Shown: piece by piece, positions 7,707 through 12,315 of the stretch
Layout of the letters: each line of letters starts with the position of its first letter
Position numbering within the stretch: position 1 is the stretch's first letter
Notes under the pieces: model-generated
Told to the model about the DNA's origin: nothing
The model's input: the letters and a program-made list of their open reading frames with translations, nothing else
Databases searched by the model: none
Assembly: GCA_947468985.1 (NCBI GenBank)
Contig: CANINJ010000023.1
Span: 1 to 12,315 of the forward strand
Length of the DNA: 12,315 bases
DNA from: Bacteroidota bacterium
Lineage (GTDB): Bacteria; Bacteroidota; Bacteroidia; Flavobacteriales; Flavobacteriaceae
Reading direction: 5' to 3'
Translations under genes and position numbers: made by a program

Positions 7707-7823
7707 GGGCGTGCCCTCGTTTGGAACGATTTTGGAAACGAGAAAATTTGTACTAAACTCGGTCGGGCTATTCGCTACAATCCACGCCCAAAAGCGTGGG
7801 ATTTTCGCTGCTATCCCTCACGC
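7707..7823. repeat. Structured intergenic repeat, copy 1 (inside ars operon)
   Basis: This 117-bp element fills most of the ACR3-arsC gap. It opens with GGGCGTG three bases after the ACR3 stop and ends in TCCCTCACGC. GCGTG (7709-7713) and CACGC (7819-7823) can close it, and GGG (7765-7767) can pair with CCC (7815-7817). Two hairpins lie inside: CTCGTTT (7716-7722) with AAACGAG (7736-7742), and CCACGC (7782-7787) with GCGTGG (7794-7799). The second is flanked by near-identical TTCGCTAC (7771-7778) and TTCGCTGC (7804-7811). The same layout occurs at 11276-11422. I recall similar elements as frequent between flavobacterial genes, but cannot name a family with certainty; the Rfam Flavo-1 motif is a candidate to test. 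No credible protein is coded here. Confidence 0.7.
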
Positions 7824-7852
7824 AAAACCAATCATAAACCATAAAAATTACA

Positions 7853-8272
7853 ATGAAAAAAATCTTAGTATTATGCACAGGAAATTCCTGTAGAAGCCAA
7901 ATGACACACGGCTACTTACAACATTTCGGAAAAGACAAAGTAGCAATCTATAGCGCTGGTGTCGAAATTCACGGACTCAATCCTTTTGCTGTTGGAATAA
8001 TGTCCGAAGACGGAATAGACATCTCCAAAAACACCTCCAACCACGTCGATGAATATTCCAAAATAACATTCGATTATGTAATCACCGTTTGCGACAATGC
8101 CAAAGAAGCCTGCCCGTTTTTTCCAACGCAAACCAAAACCATTCACCACAGTTTTGAAGATCCTTCAAAAGCATCAGGAACAGCCAAAGAATTAATCGCC
8201 GAATTCAGAAAAGTACGTAATCAAATCAAAGACTATTCAAAAGAGTTTATTGAAAGTTTACATTCAATTTAA
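7853..8272 (+). CDS. arsC: Arsenate reductase, thioredoxin-coupled LMW-PTP type
   Basis: ArsC reduces arsenate to arsenite in the cytoplasm so that ACR3 can export it. The 139-residue protein has the low-molecular-weight tyrosine phosphatase fold: P-loop Cys8-TGNSC-Arg14 near the N-terminus (CX5R), Asp103-Pro104 as the acid loop, and the redox pair Cys80 and Cys87 in VCDNAKEACP. The three-cysteine relay Cys8/80/87 matches Cys10/82/89 of the pI258-type enzyme, which is recycled by thioredoxin (family knowledge). This is distinct from the glutaredoxin-linked ArsC type. It lies on the ACR3 strand but 149 bp downstream because of the repeat in between, so it may be less strongly linked to the arsR promoter than the first three genes. 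Confidence 0.94.
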   Translation: MKKILVLCTGNSCRSQMTHGYLQHFGKDKVAIYSAGVEIHGLNPFAVGIMSEDGIDISKNTSNHVDEYSKITFDYVITVCDNAKEACPFFPTQTKTIHHSFEDPSKASGTAKELIAEFRKVRNQIKDYSKEFIESLHSI

Positions 8273-8275
8273 CAG

Positions 8276-8302
8276 TTTGTTTTCAAAAAGGAATTAGATT
8301 TG
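8276..8302 (+). promoter_or_regulatory. Bacteroidota-type promoter of the beta-barrel gene
   Basis: TAGATTTG (8295-8302) matches TAnnTTTG fully and sits 22 bp before the ATG at 8325. TTTG at 8276-8279 can act as the -33 box with a 15-bp gap, slightly short of the usual spacing. It implies transcription of the next gene independent of arsC. Confidence 0.55.
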
Positions 8303-8324
8303 TGAGAAATTAAACACCTATTTT

Positions 8325-8858
8325 ATGAAAAATTTCCTACTTCTTGCCATGTTATTTATTACGGCTTTAGGATATGGACAAGCTAAAGACAAAGTTTCTA
8401 TTTTCAACAGAAAATATGAAATTAAGATTGGAGCTGTCAAATTACTTGCGGGGCCAATTCTTGAAGGAACTTATGAATATATTTATTCAAAAGACTTTAC
8501 ATTCGGAAGTTCAATTCTATTGAGCTTAGACAGCACAGACTATTATAATGAAGAATTTTCAGTAACTCCATTTGCTAGATTTTATTTTCAAGAAACTAAA
8601 GAATATGGAGCTCAAGGATTTTTCGTTGAAGGATTTGCTAAATATTTTTCAGGGAAATATGATCAATACAACCTATTTGGCGGCGCTCCAAAAGAATTTT
8701 CGTCCGCAGCTTTAGGAATTGGACTGGGCAAAAAATGGATAAATTCAAGTGGATTTGTTTTTGAAACATTAGTTGGAGTAGGGAGGACACTTGGCGGTGC
8801 AGACAACAAACCAGATGCTGTTTTCAGAGGAGATTTAAGTATTGGTTACAGATTTTAA
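8325..8858 (+). CDS. Small outer-membrane beta-barrel protein candidate
   Basis: A 177-residue exported protein of unknown function. Residues 1-19 are a clear signal peptide (KNFLLLAMLFITALGYGQA). The mature part consists of alternating hydrophobic strands separated by polar turns, rich in Tyr, Phe and Gly (for example GSSILLSLDS, VTPFARFYFQ, GFFVEGFAKYF, AALGIGLGKKW, FVFETLVGVGRTL), and ends in DLSIGYRF with a terminal Phe, as in proteins folded by the BAM complex. Length and strand count suit an eight-stranded barrel, comparable to DUF3575-type proteins, but I do not recognise the family firmly. It has its own promoter box and a strong terminator, so it is probably not an ars gene although it lies 52 bp after arsC. 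Confidence 0.75.
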   Translation: MKNFLLLAMLFITALGYGQAKDKVSIFNRKYEIKIGAVKLLAGPILEGTYEYIYSKDFTFGSSILLSLDSTDYYNEEFSVTPFARFYFQETKEYGAQGFFVEGFAKYFSGKYDQYNLFGGAPKEFSSAALGIGLGKKWINSSGFVFETLVGVGRTLGGADNKPDAVFRGDLSIGYRF

Positions 8859-8871
8859 CAGATATAAATCC

Positions 8872-8909
8872 AAAAGTAAAGGCTTCTCAATTGAGAAGCC
8901 TTTACTTTT
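8872..8909. terminator. Bidirectional terminator, perfect 38-bp palindrome
   Basis: A perfect 19+19 bp palindrome without spacer: AAAAGTAAAGGCTTCTCAA (8872-8890) followed by its exact reverse complement (8891-8909). The GC-rich core GGCTTCTC/GAGAAGCC makes a stable hairpin with a tiny loop. The A-rich and T-rich outer arms give a U-tract on either strand, though it is interrupted by a C (TTTACTTTT). It lies 13 bp after the beta-barrel stop codon and 35 bp beyond the glyS stop on the opposite strand, so it can serve both converging genes. Confidence 0.88.
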
Positions 8910-8944
8910 ATTACCGATTAACAATTAACAGAATAAAATATTTT

Positions 8945-10486
8945 CTACATTTTCATCAACCAATTTTTCATTGAAACTTCATTTTCGATAATCGATTTTA
9001 AATCAGAAATATTCACGCGGTCTTGTTTCATAGTATCTCTATGACGAATCGTAACAGTTTGATCTTCTATAGTTTGATGGTCAACGGTAATACAGAAAGG
9101 AGTTCCTAATGCATCTTGTCTTCTGTATCGTCTTCCAACAGCATCTTTTTCATCATACGCAACATTGAAATTCCATTTCAATTCATCAATAATTTGATGT
9201 GCAATTTCTGGCAATCCGTCTTTTTTAACTAATGGGAAAATTGCTGCTTTTGTAGGCGCCAATACCGAAGGTAATTGTAAAACCGTACGAACCGAACCGT
9301 CTTCCAACGTTTCTTCTTTCAAAGAATTTGAGAAAACTGCCAAGAACATTCTGTCTAAACCAACAGAAGTTTCCACAACATAAGGCGTGTAATTCGCATT
9401 GGTTTCGGTATCAAAATATTGTAATTTCTTTCCTGAGAATTTTTCGTGTGCTTTCAAATCGAAATCTGTACGAGAGTGAATTCCTTCCAATTCTTTGAAT
9501 CCAAAAGGGAAATTAAACTCAATATCTGCAGCAGCATTGGCATAATGTGCTAATTTTTCGTGGTCGTGAAAACGATAATTTTCCTTTCCTAAACCCAATG
9601 ATAAATGCCAATTCAAACGTGATGTTTTCCAATGATTATACCACTTCATTTCTTCGCCTGGTTTCACAAAAAATTGCATTTCCATTTGTTCAAATTCACG
9701 CATACGGAAAATAAATTGTCTTGCAACAATCTCATTTCTAAAGGCTTTTCCAGTTTGTGCAATTCCAAAAGGGATTTTCATCCTTCCCGATTTTTGAACG
9801 TTCAAGAAATTCACAAAAATTCCCTGAGCCGTTTCTGGACGCAAATACAAGTCCATTGCGGTATCTGCCGAAGCTCCTAATTTGGTTCCAAACATCAAGT
9901 TAAACTGACGCACTTCAGTCCAATTTCTTGATCCCGATTCAGGACACGCAATTTCTAATTCTTCAATTAAGGCTTTCACATCTTCAAGGTTTTCATCGCC
10001 TAAAGATTTTGCCATTCTTGCCAGAATTTCGTTTTTCTTAGCTAAATATTCAACTACACGTGCATTTGTAGCAACAAACTCCTCACGATTGAAAGCTTCG
10101 CCAAAACGAACACTCGCTTTTTCTATTTCTTTTTCGGCTTTTTGATTGAGTTTTTCTGCATAATCTTCAATCAAAACGTCAGCTCTGTATCTTCTTTTCG
10201 AATCTTTGTTGTCAATTAATGGGTCGTTAAAAGCATCCACGTGACCGGAAGCTTTCCAAGTTGTGGGGTGCATCAAAATTGCGGCGTCAAGTCCCACAAT
10301 ATTTTCGTTCATTTGCACCATCGATTTCCACCAGTATTCTCTGATGTTTTTCTTTAATTCTACTCCGTTTTGTGCATAATCATAAACTGCACTCAAACCA
10401 TCGTATATTTCGCTTGACGGAAAAATATATCCATATTCCTTTGCGTGCGAAACTACATTCTTAAATAAATCTTCTTGTTTTGCCAT
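8945..10486 (-). CDS. glyS: Glycyl-tRNA synthetase, single-chain class II
   Basis: This enzyme charges tRNA-Gly with glycine using ATP; it is the homodimeric alpha2 type, not the GlyQ/GlyS tetramer. At 513 residues it has the expected length. Motifs: RPETAQG (216-222), motif 2 around FRNEI and REFEQMEMQFF (249-273), and motif 3 GLDRMFLAVF (376-385). The anticodon-binding domain starts near LAPTKAAIFPLV (409-420) and continues through AVGRRYRRQDALGTPFC (449-465). A helical, Glu/Lys-rich insertion occupies about 108-180. SGSRNW follows CPE at 181-183 where many homologues keep a second Cys of a CPxCG pair, so zinc binding there looks lost. The start is set at the MAKQED Met (10486); an in-frame ATG two codons earlier (10492) is possible. 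It converges on the beta-barrel gene and diverges from the comF-type gene. Confidence 0.97.
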   Translation of the reverse strand: MAKQEDLFKNVVSHAKEYGYIFPSSEIYDGLSAVYDYAQNGVELKKNIREYWWKSMVQMNENIVGLDAAILMHPTTWKASGHVDAFNDPLIDNKDSKRRYRADVLIEDYAEKLNQKAEKEIEKASVRFGEAFNREEFVATNARVVEYLAKKNEILARMAKSLGDENLEDVKALIEELEIACPESGSRNWTEVRQFNLMFGTKLGASADTAMDLYLRPETAQGIFVNFLNVQKSGRMKIPFGIAQTGKAFRNEIVARQFIFRMREFEQMEMQFFVKPGEEMKWYNHWKTSRLNWHLSLGLGKENYRFHDHEKLAHYANAAADIEFNFPFGFKELEGIHSRTDFDLKAHEKFSGKKLQYFDTETNANYTPYVVETSVGLDRMFLAVFSNSLKEETLEDGSVRTVLQLPSVLAPTKAAIFPLVKKDGLPEIAHQIIDELKWNFNVAYDEKDAVGRRYRRQDALGTPFCITVDHQTIEDQTVTIRHRDTMKQDRVNISDLKSIIENEVSMKNWLMKM

Positions 10487-10583
10487 AATCATGCAAAAAT
10501 ATAAAAAGTGAAATTAATAAATGCATATAAAATGTACTTTGAACGCTACTTTTCGTTATTTTTATAGATAATTCAAAAAATCA
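10487..10583. promoter_or_regulatory. Divergent promoter region glyS / comF
   Basis: This 97-bp AT-rich region must hold promoters for both divergent genes. On the minus strand TATTTTTG (10501 down to 10494) matches TAnnTTTG but ends only 7 bp before the glyS start, which would give an almost leaderless mRNA. A weaker TACATTTT lies at 10536-10529. On the plus strand, TACTTTG at 10535-10541 is one base short of the box. No clear -33 boxes are seen, so exact promoters remain unsettled. Confidence 0.35.
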
Positions 10584-11267
10584 ATGCTAAAAAACATAAT
10601 AAATCTGCTTTTTCCAAAAGTTTGCATGGGTTGCAAAGGGTTTTTATTGTCGTCAGAAAATGTTATTTGCACCACTTGCCGACATGAAATTCCACTGACA
10701 CAACATTTTCGCAATCCTGAAAACGAGGCTTTTATGAAGTTTTATGGTCGGATTCCAATAGAACACGCCTCAACATTACTGTATTATCATAAAAAAGGAA
10801 TCGTTCAGGAAATTATTCACGGCTTAAAATACCACGGACACGAAGAAATTGGAACTGTTTTTGGCGATTGGATTTCCGAAGATTTAAAATCATTGGAAAT
10901 TACAACCACATTTGACGCAATAATTCCTGTGCCACTTCACAAAAAAAGACTTCGGGAACGCGGCTACAACCAAGTAACCACTTTTGGTTTGGCGTTGTCA
11001 AATAGTTTGGAAATTCCTTATAATACCGCAATTTTGCAAAGAAATGTCTATTCAAAAACGCAAGTTAAAAAAGACCTTTTAGGAAGAACTTCCGTCATAG
11101 ATTCTATTTTTGATGTTACATTTACCGAAAACGACCATAACAAACACTATTTGTTAATTGACGATGTACTCACAACTGGTGCCACGCTTGAAGCCTGCGG
11201 AAGAGCATTAATGAAAATTCCAGGAGCCAAAATCAGCATTATTTGTATGGCTATGTCCCATTCTTAG
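10584..11267 (+). CDS. comF: ComF-family phosphoribosyltransferase-like protein
   Basis: A 227-residue cytoplasmic protein of the ComF/GntX family. In naturally competent bacteria ComF homologues are needed for DNA uptake or for processing of incoming single strands, but its biochemistry is poorly defined. The N-terminus has a four-Cys zinc-finger motif (Cys14-x2-Cys17 and Cys29-x2-Cys32). The type I phosphoribosyltransferase domain follows, with IIPVPLHKKRLRERGYNQ (113-130), the flexible-loop region QVKKDLLGR (160-168) and the PRPP-binding LLIDDVLTTGATL (190-202). Both acidic residues and the TTGAT loop are intact, so PRPP binding is expected. It is divergent from glyS and precedes holB on the same strand, with a structured repeat between. 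Competence itself cannot be concluded from this gene alone. Confidence 0.92.
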   Translation: MLKNIINLLFPKVCMGCKGFLLSSENVICTTCRHEIPLTQHFRNPENEAFMKFYGRIPIEHASTLLYYHKKGIVQEIIHGLKYHGHEEIGTVFGDWISEDLKSLEITTTFDAIIPVPLHKKRLRERGYNQVTTFGLALSNSLEIPYNTAILQRNVYSKTQVKKDLLGRTSVIDSIFDVTFTENDHNKHYLLIDDVLTTGATLEACGRALMKIPGAKISIICMAMSHS

Positions 11268-11275
11268 CTTTCTTT

Positions 11276-11422
11276 GGGCGTGTCGTCGTATAGGTAGTTG
11301 CGAGGCATGAAGCAATCTTTTCGTTAAATTCGGACAGGTTTTCCATTACAAGTCCTCGTTAGCCCCGATGTAAGCGGTAGCTCTTGCGGAGGAACGTAGC
11401 AAGACTATAGCGGACAGCGGGA
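11276..11422. repeat. Structured intergenic repeat, copy 2 (comF-holB gap)
   Basis: This element starts with GGGCGTG eight bases after the comF stop. Its first part (11276-11354) matches copy 1 in the same orientation: TTTGGGCGTG, then about 54 bp on TCGGACAGG against TCGGTCGGG, then TTACAAGTCC against CTACAATCC. The second part has CCCG (11364-11367) paired with CGGG (11418-11421). Between them is a hairpin: TAG(C)TCTTGC (11378-11387, one bulged C) with GCAAGACTA (11399-11407), loop 11 nt. It is flanked by identical AGCGG motifs at 11373-11377 and 11409-11413. These mirror the TTCGCT repeats of copy 1 read on the other strand. It looks like an RNA-forming or mobile repeat; no protein is coded here. 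Confidence 0.7.
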
Positions 11423-11484
11423 ATATGATTTGCTGAAAAAGAAAGACAATTCGCTTCAAATTATAAAACTTGAGAACTTTCCCT

Positions 11485-11492
11485 TATCTTTG
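11485..11492 (+). promoter_or_regulatory. -7 promoter box abutting holB start
   Basis: TATCTTTG matches TAnnTTTG fully and ends 4 bp before the holB ATG at 11497. Transcription would then begin about at the start codon, implying a leaderless mRNA. A TTG at 11470-11472 is only 12 bp upstream, shorter than normal for a -33 box, so the promoter is plausible but not certain. Confidence 0.45.
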
Positions 11493-11496
11493 CTTT

Positions 11497-12315
11497 ATGC
11501 TGTTTTCCCAAATTTTAGGACAAGATTATTTAAAAAATCATTTGACAAAAAGCGCCACTTCGGGCAGAATTCCTCATGCGCAATTGTTTGTAGGGCCAGA
11601 AGGAAGTGGGACTTTGGCAATGGCAATTGCCTATTCTCAGTATGTTTTGTGCGGAAATTTTGATGGCGAAAACAACACCGAAAACGAATCTTGCAACCTG
11701 AAATTTAAGTCGATTTCGCATCCTGATTTGCATTTTATTTTTCCAACCGTAACAACGGAAGACGTGAAAAAGAATCCGAAAAGTTTGGATTTTATGGTAG
11801 ATTGGCGACAATTTATTGCTGAAAATCCTTACGGCGGTTTGTTTGATTGGTACAAAATTTTAGGCGTTCAGAACAAGCAAGGGGAAATTCGGGTGGACGA
11901 TGCGCAGGAAATTTTGAAGGCTTTAGCGCTAAAATCATATGAAGGCGGTTACAAAATTGTGATTGTTTGGATGGCGGATAAAATGAATATTTCGGCTTCA
12001 AATAAACTGCTGAAATTGTTGGAAGAGCCACCAGAAAAAACGGTATTTATTTTGATTTCTGAAAATGAAGAAGATATAATTCAAACGATTCGATCGCGCT
12101 GTCAGGTGTTGCATTTTAATGGTTTGAGCGAGAAAATTATTGCCGACGGATTGATTCTTAGAGAAAATATTGAGGCAAGTTTGGCAGATAAAATTGCCCA
12201 CCAATCACAAGGGAATTATAATAAAGCGTTGCTTTTATTGGACGAAGAAAGCGAAGAATTGCCGTTTGAAGAATGGTTTGTTTCTTGGGTTCGTGCGGCT
12301 TTTCGAGCAAAAGGA
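11497..12315 (+). CDS. holB: DNA polymerase III subunit delta', N-terminal part
   Basis: Delta' is a fixed member of the clamp loader that places the beta sliding clamp on DNA. The frame stays open for 273 codons to the window end, so the C-terminus is missing. Visible motifs: RIPHAQLFVGPEGSGTLAMA (24-43) at the Walker A position, VDDAQEILKALALKSYEGGYKIVIVW with WMADKMN (158-164) at the Walker B position, NKLLKLLEEPPEKTVFIL (169-186), and SRC at 200-202. The P-loop lacks its lysine (GSGTL instead of GxGKT), so ATP hydrolysis is not expected, as is usual for delta'. Only two of the four zinc cysteines remain (Cys52, Cys66), with an Asn-rich insertion between. The ATG at 11497 matches the usual N-terminus, F-S-Q-I-L-G-Q. 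Confidence 0.94.
   Translation, partial: MLFSQILGQDYLKNHLTKSATSGRIPHAQLFVGPEGSGTLAMAIAYSQYVLCGNFDGENNTENESCNLKFKSISHPDLHFIFPTVTTEDVKKNPKSLDFMVDWRQFIAENPYGGLFDWYKILGVQNKQGEIRVDDAQEILKALALKSYEGGYKIVIVWMADKMNISASNKLLKLLEEPPEKTVFILISENEEDIIQTIRSRCQVLHFNGLSEKIIADGLILRENIEASLADKIAHQSQGNYNKALLLLDEESEELPFEEWFVSWVRAAFRAKG

Noticed and set aside
7707..7823. Possible integron attC recombination site, because of GGGCGTG/CACGC ends and internal pairing
   Set aside because: There is no GTTRRRY/RYYYAAC core pair, no integrase and no cassette array; the flanking genes are an ordinary operon.
7705..7893. Short open frame (about 62 codons) starting right after the ACR3 stop
   Set aside because: It lies almost wholly in the structured repeat, overlaps the arsC start in another frame and resembles no protein.
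11430..11811. Other open frames on both strands over the holB start
   Set aside because: They overlap holB, whose frame is open to the window end and carries clear delta' motifs; the others look like shadow frames.

Overview
The window is AT-rich chromosomal DNA from a member of the Bacteroidota, most likely a Flavobacterium-type bacterium. The reasons are a large secreted protein with a C-terminal type B sorting domain of the type IX secretion system, repeated matches to the Bacteroidota -7 promoter box TAnnTTTG instead of Shine-Dalgarno spacing, single-chain glycyl-tRNA synthetase, and protein sequences that read throughout like flavobacterial orthologues. The genus is an inference from recognised protein families, not from a search.

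Layout, left to right. The window opens inside the 3' end of lepA (EF4), closed by a strong intrinsic terminator. Next is a 1353-residue surface protein: signal peptide, choice-of-anchor L domain, Ig-like modules, eight roughly 70-residue repeats, and the T9SS type B sorting domain. thiL (thiamine-monophosphate kinase) follows with its own promoter box and a terminator. An arsenic-resistance operon comes next: arsR, a Cys-rich DUF6428-type protein, an ACR3 arsenite exporter, and a thioredoxin-type arsenate reductase (arsC). A structured intergenic repeat lies between ACR3 and arsC. A small outer-membrane beta-barrel candidate follows and converges on glyS (minus strand) across a perfect 38-bp palindrome that can end transcription from both sides. 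Divergent from glyS is a comF-type phosphoribosyltransferase gene, then a second structured intergenic repeat, then holB (DNA polymerase III delta'), which runs off the window end.

How the genes work together. In the ars operon ArsR senses As(III) and releases a palindromic operator that overlaps its own start codon. ArsC reduces arsenate to arsenite and ACR3 exports it. The DUF6428 protein has a CC-(5)-CC tail and sits where a metal-handling accessory would, but its function is unknown. The other genes are housekeeping (translation, thiamine diphosphate synthesis, replication, ComF) or cell-surface, with no visible functional link between neighbours.

The most unusual material is (a) the two related structured repeats at 7707-7823 and 11276-11422, each starting a few bases after a stop codon; (b) the operator/start-codon overlap at arsR and other promoter boxes almost touching start codons; (c) the DUF6428 ars accessory; and (d) the two-unit (A-B) periodicity in the repeats of the surface protein. 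No CRISPR array, tRNA, rRNA, transposase or phage gene was seen.
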